Both the position numbers and the translations under genes were made by a program. A stretch of DNA of 64,000 nt from Bolinopsis microptera (taxonomy: Eukaryota; Ctenophora; Tentaculata; Lobata; Bolinopsidae), in assembly GCF_026151205.1 (NCBI RefSeq), contig NC_087077.1, forward strand, positions 992,001 to 1,056,000, in the 5' to 3' direction. The notes under the pieces were generated by a model that saw nothing but the letters and a program-made list of their open reading frames with translations, was not told the origin of the DNA and ran no database searches. Shown here in pieces: positions 23,675-35,519 of the stretch (its first letter is position 1; every line of letters begins with the position of its first letter).

Positions 23675-25523
23675 TTTATCTTAGATGTTTAGTTGATACG
23701 AAGTGTCTAACAATGGACGTGGATAACAAACGAATTGTAGAATTGAAGATATAAAGTTGTGGACTCGTGAGACGCTCTATAAATAATCTTAGATCAAAGT
23801 GTTAATCGATAAGCTAACGCACAGAATTAAGGGCTGCACGATTGTAATCTCATTGTTTAAATTAACAAGACTAAACGGTATTAGTAATTAAGTGGCTGCT
23901 AAATTCAATAATTGCCAGTAAAGAAGATAAAAAGAGCACCGGTCGTCGGGCTTGATTGTAAAAAGAAAATTGGTTTCCCACATGGTGTACAAACCTGCAG
24001 TACTGCCAGGGTGGTCTGTAATAACGTCAGCCAGCCGGTAGAATTGTATATTATACACTTTAAGTTTGGGGAGTTGGTAAGATTGGATTTAATTTCTGAG
24101 GTGGAGCCGTGGCGGTCTTCTTCACGGGGGCAGGTGGCGGGTGGGTATCAGTTAACACCTTGTACCGTGAAACTACCCAAGTAAGCTGAATTAGACGGCT
24201 GAAGATAACACAAGTTAATTGTTGATTAAAAGCTTCTGAAGTGAATAACCTGTCAAGTGTCACTATACATCATTTTGTCTCAAGAACCCCCCCCCCACAC
24301 AACTGTAGTAATGCATACATGTTTGTGACTTAAATAACAGGCGACTGGTTTTAATCATGTGGAGTGATTGTGGACCAAATAAGTACAAAACCGCATGTAA
24401 TGTGAGCTGATGACGTTATTAGTATTTAGCTAAAGCTGGTTAGTGATTTTTTGCATAAAATGCCTATTATCAAGGCTAATTACAACGAAAAGTGCCAATG
24501 ATAATAATAAATGATGCTTTTAAAACAATACTATAAAGTGAAACTTATAGTTATACTCAGTAGAAGTAGCTCCATCTGTATATAAGGTGTAATTGGTGCC
24601 TTTTGAGAAGCTCCAAAGAATAGAACGTTACAATATTCTAAACATGAGACAATCAGACTGTTAAACCTATTATATGACCTAGTAATCTAGTATATGACCT
24701 TGGTTTGTTGCTCTGTTGTTACTTGTTAAGTTGTTAGGATAGAGTATAATATTGAGTACTGAGTAGGATAATATTCGTGGTTGTAAAATACCCACTAACT
24801 GCAATGTTGTCAGCATGACTCTAGTTTCAGGCACCATGAGCGCTGACTGCAGCTAAACTATTCCTTTTTTACTGCACTGCTGGGTGTCATGTTATCGTGC
24901 TCTTAGTCTCTTATTTGGTACATTGTTTAGCCTTTTTAGTCTACTTCCGGCTCGAAAACAACAGACCCAATAGCATGAACAGTATGATGTTTTACCATTG
25001 GGTCGAACAGTTGTCGTTTTATGGACACATGTTTAGTAAGTTGTGAAGCGAGGCAGTTTGTTCTTCTAAGTGACAAATAGCGTATCGTGTTGCTGAGCAT
25101 TCCATTTTATTTGAATTTCTTCAGGCTTTAAAAACATTTTATCCTTTTCTGATGCCACAGCCGTTAATCAGTATGACAGTAATCATATTGATATTGAATA
25201 TTCATTACAAGCACGAAATATGGTTAATGAGGATTCGAAATTATCGTAAAGTTTTGTTAAACTAACTGCCAATCACTGGTAGTCTCCAAGCATTTCCTGG
25301 TTATACTTTTAGGTCGTCTAGGTTACACATTTCACTATATCTGCCATGGTAACACTTTGTGTGTACTACAGTGCGGTCATATATTTTACTGCCACTTAAG
25401 TACACTTCTAATCTAAGATTTTAAACTTTTAATCCTCGTTGTTATCGGTTTAGTTTTACTTCCCTTTTCGTACTATACCTTACGCGTGACGAATATAAAC
25501 GCGTTACCTTTAACGCAGTCGTC
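23675..25523. other. Intergenic, no gene seen
   Basis: Divergent spacer between the DNase gene (-) and the claudin-like gene (+); promoters for both should be here. A C10 run sits near 24286. No RNA gene or transposon end was recognised. Confidence 0.45.
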
Positions 25524-28212
25524 ATGGTAACAGCAGCGGGTACCCTTGACAACCCCTCATTTGTGCGGAGCATTTATGCTCAGTGTTTGGCATGTCTCCT
25601 TCATTTGGTTTCCTCTACTCTCTGGGTGGTTTCTCTCAGCTCCGCTTATTGGAGCAGGGGTAGTTACAGGTGATTGGTTTTATACTTATAGGTTATTTAC
25701 CAGTTGATATGAGTATAATTGTGCACGGTAATTAAACGTGACAGTCACTGGACGCTTACAAATTCACCTTGCATACTTGCAGCCGAGAGAGTCTTCCCGT
25801 GTAAAGAAAGTAAAGCTTTTCACGATGTCTTGAAATGTTTCTCAAATAACAAAAAGCAGCTTCAATAATAATAACAATATTTTCTCCTGAAATAGCTTTT
25901 ATTTCCAATTTAAATTTCCACGTCCTCAGTTTCCTGGTGTCCCGGAGTGCGGTCCACACGGTAGGTATTTGGAAGACCTGTGTCACCTACATCGAGTACG
26001 AGCCCTACTCTAAAACCTGGCTTAGAAGGGACGGTACATGTTGGGCTACTAGCCGTGAGTTATTTTGTAATAACACATACTTCAAGCTTAACTTTTTAAA
26101 AGTTTAAACTATTTGCTAGAACTGAATTTTGATTGTGTAGTGATTTCTGAATCTAGAATAACGCTATATTGTTATTATTATATGGTCAGTGTCACATTGA
26201 TATACATTGATATACATATACAGGATATCTATTTGATAGAAGAATAGAGATCAGCAGTATACTTTCCTTTGTGAGCTGCATGTGGATCGCGGTCATTCTA
26301 GCTCTCAATGGCTTACTTTACACGGCTAAATCCTGGCGTCCGTTTATAAGACAAGTTGCTTTACCTGGAGCCAAACTGTGTCAAAGTGAGTACATATTCT
26401 TTAGTTTCGAGTGGAAGAACCTTTAAATTGGTATGATCTGGGTAGTAATTTAGTCAGCTGATAGATAATAAGTATAAAATGGTGTGCAATGCAGGGTTTG
26501 TGGGAGGATCTCACTATTCACTTGCCTAACTGTCCATAGTGATTATTAGGGTATCAGATGTCATTCCAGGATCTAATTATTAAAGATGGGAACCACCCCT
26601 GTTCACATCACGAACAGTATTACGTCTCAAAAGAGATCGCGTGTCAGATCTGCGGTGTTGCTATAGAAACGCGATCTCTTTTGAGACGTCATCTTGTTTG
26701 TGACGACGCATCTAGGTCGCCACCTGATGAGCCGGATCCGATTATGATTATTGCAGGACTAAACGCGAGATGACGTATACAAAATTAGAATATAGATGGA
26801 ACTTTCATCTCAGAATGGTATCCCATTTCATTATTGATCTTCTCTCAACTTTTACGGTCTGCTTCAACTGCTACAACGTCATGGATACCTCTACTCAGGA
26901 TAAAAGTACCCAAACTTTCCAATCAACAGAACGACCCATTTCAAGTGTGTTTCCCTCTCATCACTTAACTGTTAGCAGCATAGTTACACCGCCCCCTTTC
27001 ATTTTCCTTGACTGTACCTTTCCTTCTGATCTGGCCGAGAAGAGGACCAGATGTTTTGCTGGTAACCTCACCCTCAAGACGAAACTGAGATACCGACTGG
27101 TAGCTTTACAGCAGCTCATGATGGCGTGTCTACCCTTTTGACCTGACCCTACATCTCCTGACCTAATAATATGACCTAATAAACCGCCTGACCAAAGCTG
27201 AAACTACTTGACCTGAAACCTTTCGTCCTGGAACCTAACCTGTCACCCCAGCTTGTGTCATTTAAGTCTGCACGACCTTCGACAAATAATGGAACCCCTG
27301 GAGACTGGACCTAGCAGCTCTGAAACTATCATAACTTCATAATACTATCCGACCTTCTAAGTCCTGCTGATCTACCTCGACTTTCTGGAACATTATCTCT
27401 CTCGGGACTACTATAACATGCTGTGATTTAAGCTAATGTTATTTTGATATTAATCTTATTATTATGATGATTTATTTTAAACGTTGACCCAAATACTGTT
27501 TCCTATCTTGCTCAAAATCTTAAAGTTCATAATTTGGAGAGAAATATTCTTTTCAGTGTTGGTGGGACTATGCATGATTTTGGTGTTTAGTGAAGCAACA
27601 GATGTTTCCTACAACGTGAGGTTGTGGGCGCGACATCTTGCCATGGCAGCCATAGTCCTTCAGGCATCTGAGGTCAGCAAAAACCGTGACGACGCCATTT
27701 TGTTAGATTTCTTTGAAAATTGTTTAATTGGCTTATAACGTTGTTGTGATCACTGATTATTCCATGTACTTTCTCAATTCTCATGAGTTATTATCAGGTA
27801 CTGTTCTTGTTGTGTGTTGGACTATCCTACAAGACATGGCACAGAGGTGTGCGGGACCTGTGTGCTGACATCAGTATCTATGTTTCTGGTTAGTTGAGAT
27901 CTCTAGGTCCTTTCAGACTCAAATAATGGAACTTCTTTAACGATAAACTTTAATCTGTATATCAAGCTCGAAATAAAAGTATTTATTTTTACTATCTTTT
28001 TAATGATATTTTGGACAGATCTTGCACGTTATTTCTCAGATCTTGCACGTTATTTCTCAGGACCTGCGCACCAGCCCCACCCTCGCCGGTCCACAGTCAT
28101 CATGAACACAACCTGTGGAGGAGATGAAGCCCCACATTTGCCACCTTTACCCACTTCTGGGGCCCGGGCAAATTCTTCCTCCTCACGAAATGAGGGAATT
28201 TTTCAAACCTGA
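25524..28212 (+). CDS. Claudin/PMP22-like four-span membrane protein, six exons
   Basis: Exons 25524-25659, 25896-26054, 26224-26385, 27557-27672, 27798-27888 and 28061-28212 join in phase throughout to a 271-aa protein. TM1 is about residues 20-41; the first extracellular loop carries GIWKTC (69-74) with a second Cys at 94, resembling the W-GLW-C-C signature of the claudin/PMP22/TARP superfamily. TM2 is about 109-131 (SILSFVSCMWIAVILALNGL), TM3 about 149-164, TM4 about 179-201 (AAIVLQASEVLFLLC). A 70-residue Pro/Ser-rich cytoplasmic tail follows. The start is the ATG of MVTAAGTL. Exon 2 could instead begin at the nearer acceptor at 25929, but that breaks phase. Whether it is a junction protein or a channel-associated subunit cannot be said. 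Confidence 0.7.
26558..26773 (+). CDS. Small Cys/His ORF inside an intron (doubtful)
   Basis: 71 codons from ATG, lying in the 1.17-kb third intron of the claudin-like gene. It contains CQICGVAIETRSLLRRHLVC, a C-x2-C-x12-H-x3-C spacing reminiscent of a C2H2/C2HC finger. The same segment forms a perfect hairpin (26622-26642 with 26669-26689). A second ORF follows at once (26770-27141) without recognisable features. It may be an alternative exon, a transposon fragment or chance. Confidence 0.25.
   Translation: MSFQDLIIKDGNHPCSHHEQYYVSKEIACQICGVAIETRSLLRRHLVCDDASRSPPDEPDPIMIIAGLNAR
26622..26689. repeat. Perfect 21-bp inverted repeat, 26-nt loop
   Basis: The left arm begins ACGTCTCAAAAGAGATCG and the right arm ends CGATCTCTTTTGAGACGT, an exact reverse complement over 21 bp. 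No flanking direct repeat is evident. In transcripts of the host intron it would form a strong stem-loop. Confidence 0.9.
28019..28060. repeat. 21-bp tandem duplication of a splice acceptor
   Basis: Two exact copies (28019-28039, 28040-28060), each ending CACGTTATTTCTCAG. The second AG is the acceptor of claudin-like exon 6. Using the first would add 21 nt, keep the frame and insert seven residues (reading through GPDLARYFS-type sequence). Confidence 0.9.
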
Positions 28213-28396
28213 GGTTTGTTGTGGTGATGTGGTGTTTAATTAATTAATCAATTAATTAACATCATATTGTGTCGTTATGATTTCTTAATGTATATTGACT
28301 GGCAGTAATCAATTGAAACGTCTATTTTCTAAACACCTTTTCTTACTTTCGTTTTTGAGAATCAGAGATTCACTCACTACAATGTCATGACAACAG

Positions 28397-29582
28397 GTAG
28401 AAATTAGAGCCCTAAAGTGGGATATAGCGACCAGTGAGCAGGAACAGAGTCGAGATCACGTGACCAGTGAGCAGGAACAGAGTCGAGATCACGTGGTGCT
28501 GAACATGGAGGGAAGCTTGTCTGAAGATGAGGTTCCTGTTGCTCTACATTCCACATCAGGTATTATAACAGATCGTGCTCCTACTCCTGATCTGATATCT
28601 GGATATCAGGATTCATCCTCAAGCGGTCAGAATATCTCCTCTCATGACTGTCTCAATTCAGATTTCCCGTCTTGTATAATCTAGTTGAGCGGAAAACTTT
28701 ACGCTACAGATTTTTCAGATTTGTTAGTATTTGAAAGTTGTTATTTCATGATTTCGTTTAGGCATTGAATACAATGAAAGAAATTGAAAATTTACCTATT
28801 TCAATAGATCATAAACATTCAAGAAGTAGTTTAGAAAAAATATCAAATCAGATCCAAACAATCACCACCAATTTAAGTTCCGATGGGTCTATTGGTAACA
28901 CGATAACGGATTATCTCAATTCTGCAATGTTGTCATTGGAGTCAATTGATAGTTCTAATCAGCTTCGGTTTGAATTAAAATTAAAGACAATTTTGTAATA
29001 TAAATTTTAATTTGGCATAGTACAGCGATTGCTTGTTTTCTGTAATAATATACCCATACTTATACAGGTTGCCGGTTGGTGGAAAAGTACCCACAAGCAT
29101 TCAGAAGCTTGTTTGGTAGAACTCAAGCAACAAAACGGCGACTTGAACTTTCATCTTCAAACTCTTCCCCCAAAACGAAGCCACATATTTCTATTAGAGA
29201 AGCACCACCCACTTTTACCGATCAAGATGAGTCAGTAGCAGATATTGATCAACTAATGGATGCTTTTCCCGATCCACCATCTCAGAATTTCTACAACCCC
29301 CGAGCGGAAGAACTTTCTTGTAGAGACGAAAGCATGGCAGAATCACTTGACAGTACGATCCACAATGAACCTGACACTTGCAGTGCAAGTTGCACTGTTA
29401 GCTCTGTTTCCATGAAAGGTCGAAAGCTGCCCCCTATTCCAGGGGCGAACTTTCAGCCGGTACCTAAAAAGGTGTCAAATCAGGTTTCAAAAAAGGATCC
29501 TAAGAGAACACAAAAACCGCGGGAAGTTAGAATAGTCGAGAAAGATCTTAGAGGACTTTTCAAAGGAACCAGTCGCGTTTGA
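28397..29582 (+). CDS. 3' end of an unrecognised gene, disordered Ser-rich protein
   Basis: Exon 28397-28559 (acceptor CAACAG, donor ATCAG|GTATTA) is followed in phase by exon 29068-29582, reading HSTSG CRLVEKYPQAFRSLF and ending at TGA 29580. The first exon has an in-frame 33-bp duplication (TSEQEQSRDHV twice). The second has a basic block (FGRTQATKRRLE), an acidic DQDESVADIDQLMDAFPD segment, GRKLPPIPG and a Lys-rich end. The family is not recognised and 5' exons are missing. It cannot splice in phase from exon 5 of the claudin-like gene, so I treat it as a separate gene. Without splicing, exon one stays open to 28684. Confidence 0.5.
28762..28998 (+). CDS. Possible alternative exon (weak)
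   Basis: An open segment after acceptor GTTTAG reads ALNTMKEIENLPISIDHKHS and on to a stop at 28998, with a helical, amphipathic look. It is out of phase with exon 28397-28559, which instead matches 29068. It could be an alternative terminal exon from another upstream exon or non-coding. Confidence 0.2.
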   Translation, partial: ALNTMKEIENLPISIDHKHSRSSLEKISNQIQTITTNLSSDGSIGNTITDYLNSAMLSLESIDSSNQLRFELKLKTIL

Positions 29583-32500
29583 AAAGTATCGATATGATAT
29601 TTATGATCTAGCAGAAAGCCTTCGTTCTGTTTTCGAGTGCTATGGATCATCATTAGTTTTTATCGTTCGACTGTACACCTACAAAAAACATCGGTCGGTG
29701 TGATTGGACTCGGGAGATACTGGACTTGCAACTTGGATTCGGCACTGAAACAGTTTACTAATCGGCGATAATTTCGACAGTTCAAATATAGAAAGTGGCT
29801 ATACTATTAAAAACGACCGTTTAAAATATAAACGCTATTGGTTTACCTAGTAAGCTAGTACATCACACTATTTTTTCACAAGATACCGCAAACGCTAAAA
29901 TTTACGTGGTATTTTAGCATTTGATTTAGATATCGGCAATTTCAATTTAGTTTTCCGAGTTGTATAACTTGAAAGAAAATTATAAATGTTGTCATGCTTT
30001 CCACTTTCCAGCGACTGATCAGTAATTAGTAGTTATATAAGGTATTGTAGTTGCTAATACCTTTTATGGTGCGTATCTCAACAAATATATCCACATTAAA
30101 CTGGCAGGTGACTGTCAGGAAAGTTGCCTGCTTATAGTTCCATTGCTCAGAAGTACCAAAATGGGACCAAATAAGGATGCAAGTTCGGGCAATTTGTTTG
30201 AGGTTCTTAATTCACTTATCTTTAGAATCGGTATATTATCGTAATTATGGTTTAATTCTTTTTATTGCAACCTTGAACTAGAAGACCTACATTTTAAATT
30301 TACAGGGCTTCAGATCTAGGGTAAGAATATCCGATTGCTAGAAGCAGAATCAAGAGGGCATGTAATATCTTTCTGAATCAGCTAAGTTTTCACATTTTTC
30401 CTTGAACAAAAAAGCCGACGCCTTATATGTTCCATTTTGAATACTTTGTTACTGTAATTTGCCATAACGTTTAATATGATATGGTTGATTTGTCATGATT
30501 AAAAATAGCACAGAGCTACCGTTTCATTAATCTAAATTGATCTAGGTTGAGTCTTTGTAGCCCATATTGTGCTACATTCAAAATTGAATTTTTACATTAT
30601 GTTAGACTTAAAGCACATTTTTTTGGGATTCAGAAAACTTGCGATAATTTAATTTTTATTCTACCCCTGCAGTCACGATGCGTTTGCAAATTATGATTGA
30701 TTATGCATTAAGATAACTTGATTAAGATAACTTGACAACTGTCCAAACCAGGAATTCCGTTCGTTGTGACTTGCATTGGCTTAACATTTGAAACCATATT
30801 CGATTTGCACAGTTCTGTACATATAACTGAGAACTCTTTACCTAAAATTATAATGAAGCACACATAATCTGCACTTTGTTGGTCGGGTTTCCCACAGTCA
30901 ATGACAGTTGACACAAGATATAATGAACACCAATTATCAGCTGTCGTACGCAAGACTTCATGCATCTCTCTGACAGCGCCCACAGTACATGAGTACATCG
31001 TTATCATATTACCAACTGATAACAAGTTACCATGTCACTGGGCACGTGTGTTGTTATGGTGATTCTCATTGGCTGCTAAGAATCACGTGACGTTGCTATA
31101 GTGACTTGGACTGGATACTGAGGGTCACGTGTTGTAGGTGCTTTGTTTAGATTGGCTGGCCGTACAATTTCCACGGCAGCTCACAGCTGCACACACATAT
31201 AGTAGACTCTCACTTACTGTCCAGTGCCAAAGTTTATAGGTGAAGAGCTACAATATTCTAGGTTTTCCTGGCCCTTTGTTCGCTAGCCTGGAGAGTAGCT
31301 GGTGTTGCAGAGTCCCTTTTCCTTTGCAGAAGTGAGAGAGACACACGGGTGTTCATTGTCCTAAGTTGACGGCTGCAGGTGCAGGTTGATGCTGATAATA
31401 CACACATCATTGTTTAGTACCTATTTTGTGCCCAGATCCTTTGTTTTGAACGAAGGTCATTGTTATCCTGAACCATCGCTTCGGATCATGGGCTCTCGTT
31501 TACAGCTTCTCATTTTCGTTGCCATTTGCCACGAAATTTGTCTAAAAAGGCTTCAAGTAGTTGAATTTCTTATTATTCGACGTATTTGTGAACGCTGCAT
31601 ATCAGAATAAATGAAAATCTTGACTCCGTTGTCTGTCAATCTTCATTTTTTGCCGATATAATCTTTGCTTCCAACCATTTGACAAATTAGTTCTGAATTA
31701 AAAGGTTTAGTGTTCTCTAAAAATGGTCTAAGAATACCTGCAAATGTATTAGTCGTATTATATATAATATGTTTAACAGATAGCAGCGGTACTTATTTGT
31801 TATTTGATTCTATTTCCTCGATCTTTGTACTTGTAGAGAGTAAATCTTCCCACTAATTAGAGGTAACTAGATAATCTGCCCCAAGTTTCGTCCACTGTCT
31901 AGAGCTTAGACACTGATTATCAGGTACTGTGTACCTAAGACCCAACTTAGCAAATCCGGAAATTTCTGGTCCAGCGGAGAGAATTCGAGTCACCGTTGCT
32001 TATAAAGTTATAATAACCACCATATTTACCGATCAGAAGCTCATTTGTTGGATAAAGGTAATTGGCATAACTATTAGTCAATTCTGCGGATTTTGTTGGT
32101 TGATCAAAAGTTTCCATTTGACGTCCACTGGAGATCATAGGTAGCTTTGCTGCAGTTGCCGTAATAATCTAAGATGTAATTTATAGTAGATATGACGACT
32201 TGCTCTATAGAGTCGCGACGTGCCCTAACTCGCAGTGAGATAATTATCTTTAACCATTATTATATACAAAGTATTATTATAGACAAAGTATGTACTCGTA
32301 CGATTCTAAATTTGCGTTTGAGATCCCGACTATAACACCATCTAAAGTTTCAAATGTATATTTTAATTCTGTGATCTGGCATGGTGCTCCTCAAATCTCG
32401 ATGATCTCAACCTCCAAGTTCGAATTATTCCGTTGCTCCGGGAAATTCGAGATTTAACAATGTACTAATGTACTACTTTCAACTTTACAAGAAGGAAAAT

Positions 32501-32868
32501 AAATGTACTTCAGTCTCATTGCGTATCATATGTGGTTCCAAACGGTTCTCGTTTGTTAGATTTGCATTTGCATTGTTGAGAACACGGACCGGACGATTTG
32601 CCTTATCTGCCTTATTTAATCTAATGTAGAATGACTATTCATAAAACTGAAACTTAGGTCATTGTTTTGCGTGCCTTGATTTTGAATATTCATACTTCAT
32701 AGCCACCACAATCCACATGCAGTGTCCCTCACTCGACAGTGAGTTAGTTTGTTGTTTCGCTGTGGAGCGTTATACTGCATCACTGGTAGTCATATCCACT
32801 AGCAATCAATATCTGTAGCTGTCACCGGGAGTCTGCATCACAAGCATCACAAGCAGTCAACATCACCC
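29583..32868. other. No gene seen
   Basis: AT-rich. Short ORFs only, including a 105-codon minus-strand ORF at 30708-31025 with no recognisable domain. The sequence at 31040-31140 contains several CACGTG/TCACGTG E-box-like motifs and might be promoter-like, but no gene start could be linked. Confidence 0.4.
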
Positions 32869-35258
32869 TCATTCAGCATCACCAGCAGTCAACATCCCCA
32901 GCAGTCAACATCCCCAGCAGTCAACATCCCCAGCAGCCAACATCCCCAGCAGTCAACACTCAACATCACCCTCATTCAGCATCCCCAGCAGTCAACATCC
33001 CCAGCAGTCAGCACCCCCAGCAGTCAACATCACCCTCATTAAACATCCCCAGCAGTCAACATCACCCTCATTCAGCATCCCCAGCAGTCAACATCCCCAG
33101 CAGTCAACATCCCCAGCAGTCAACACTCAACATCACCCTCATTCAGCATCCCCAGCAGTCAACATCCCCAGCAGTCAGCACCCCCAGCAGTCAACATCAC
33201 CCTCATTAAACATCCCCAGCAGTCAACATCACCCTCATTCAGCATCCCCAGCAGTCAACATCCCCAGCAGTCAACATCCCCAGCAGTCAACACTCAACAT
33301 CACCCTCATTCAGCATCCCCAGCAGTCAACATCCCCAGCAGTCAACATCACCCTCATTCAACATCACCAGCAGTCAACATCAACATTATTCAGCATTCCC
33401 AGCAGTCAACATCACCCTCATTAAACATCCCCAGCAGTCAACATCACCCTCATTAAACATCCCCAGCAGTCAACATCACCCTCATTCAGCATCCCCAGCA
33501 GTCAACATCACCATTATTCAGCATTCCCAGCAGTCAACATCCCCAGCAGTCAACATCCCCAGCAGTCAACATCACCCTCATTAAACATCCCCAGCAGTCA
33601 ACATCACCTTCAATAAACATCACCAGCAGTCAACATCACCCTCATTAAACATCCCCAGCAGTCAACATCACCCTCATTAAACATCCCCAGCAGTCAACAT
33701 CACCCTCATTCAGCATTCCCAGCAGTCAACATCCCCAGCAGTCAACATCCCCAGCAGTCAACATCACCCTCATTAAACATCCCCAGCAGTCAACATCACC
33801 CTCATTAAACATCACCAGCAGTCAACATCACCCTCATTAAACATCCCCAGCAGTCAACATCACCCTCATTAAACATCCCCAGCAGTCAACATCACCCTCA
33901 TTCAGCATCTTCAGCAGTCAACATCACCATTATTCAGCATTCCCAGCAGTCAACATCACCACTACCAGCAGTCAACATCCCCAGCAGTCAGCATCCCCAG
34001 CAGTCAGCACCCCCACTACCAGCAGTCAACATCCCTAGCAGTCAACATCCCCAGCAGTCAACATTCCCAGCAGTCAACATCCCCAGCAGTCAACATCCCC
34101 AGCAATCAACATCACCCTCATTCAGCATCCCCAGCAGTCAACATCACCCTCATTCAGCATCCCCAGCAGCCAACATCACCCTCATTCAACATCACCAGCA
34201 GTCAACATCACCCTCATTCAGCATCCCCAGCAGTCAACATCACCCTCATTCAGCATCCCCAGCAGTCAACATCACCCTCATTCAACATCCCCAGCAGTCA
34301 ACATCACCCTCATTCAGCATCACAAACAGTCAACATCACCCTCATTCAGCATCCCCAGCAGTCAACATCACCCTCATTCAGCATCCCCAGCAGACAACAT
34401 CACCCTCATTCAGCATCCCCAGCAGTCAACATCAGCATTATCCAACATCCCCATCAGTCAGCATCACCCTCATTCAGCATCACCAGCAGTCAACATCACC
34501 CTCATTCAGCATCACCAGCAGTCAACATCACCCTCATTCAGCATCCCCAGCAGTCAACATCACCCTCATTCAACATCACCAGCAGTCAACATCAACATTA
34601 TTCAGCATCCCCAGCAGTCAGCACCCCCAGCAGTCAACATCACCCTCATTCAACATCACCAGCAGTCAACATCAGCATTATCCAACATCCCCAGCAGTCA
34701 ACATCAGCATTATCCAACATCCCCATCAGTCAGCATCACCCTCATTCAGCATCACCAGCAGTCAACATCACCCTCATTCAGCATCACCAGCAGTCAACAT
34801 CACCCTCATTCAGCATCCCCAGCAGTCAACATCACCCTCATTCAACATCACCAGCAGTCAACATCAACATTATTCAGCATCCCCAGCAGTCAACATCCCC
34901 AGCAGTCAACATCACCCTCATTCAACATCACCAGCAGTCAACATCAGCATTATCCAACATCCCCATCAGTCAGCATCACCCTCATTCAGCATCACCAGCA
35001 GTCAACATCACCCTCATTCAGCATCACCAGCAGTCAACATCACCCTCATTCAGCATCCCCAGCAGTCAACATCACCCTCATTCAACATCACCAGCAGTCA
35101 ACATCAACATTATTCAGCATCCCCAGCAGTCAGCACCCCCAGCAGTCAACATCCCCAGCAGTCAACATCACCACTACCAGCAGTCAACATTCCCAGCAGT
35201 CAACATCCCCAGCAGTCAACATCCCCAGCAATCAACATCACCCTCATTCAGCATCCAT
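32869..35258. repeat. 2.4-kb compound minisatellite (CCAGCAGTCAACATC family)
   Basis: Two modules are mixed: a 15-bp CCCAGCAGTCAACAT unit in runs, and a longer unit adding CACCCTCATTCAGCAT or CACCCTCATTAAACAT. Higher-order blocks recur, for example a roughly 200-bp block containing CATTATCCAACATCCCCATC appears three times between 34430 and 34980. No splice site in a known gene is adjacent. Confidence 0.95.
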
Positions 35259-35447
35259 AGTAACAACTCTATAAATCGCCCCACTCTTTATGTTCGTGAT
35301 GATCACTAGTACGCATATTTATAAATCTCAAATTGAGACTTTCAGTTTCAGCTATAAGTATAACTATAAAGCATTCCGACTAAACGGTTTGCACGATTTT
35401 GTCAGTAAGCACCATTCTATAAATATTCTAGATCGCTGAGTATAATA

Positions 35448-35519
35448 ATGCTCAAAATTGCCAGGTTCCTTACGTTGGAATTCTTCGTATTTGCTCTCTT
35501 GCAACTTACTCAGTCTACG
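35448..35519 (+). CDS. Candidate signal-peptide first exon
   Basis: ATG followed by 24 codons (MLKIARFLTLEFFVFALLQL then TQST) and a donor ACG|GTAATT. The hydrophobic core fits a secretory leader. It lies upstream of the calmodulin-like exon 39370, but that exon needs one leftover base whereas this ends in phase 0, so a further exon would be required. It may belong to another gene or be chance. Confidence 0.3.

Noticed and set aside
30708-31025. 105-codon minus-strand ORF
   Set aside because: No domain, no splice context, no recognisable start context; likely chance.
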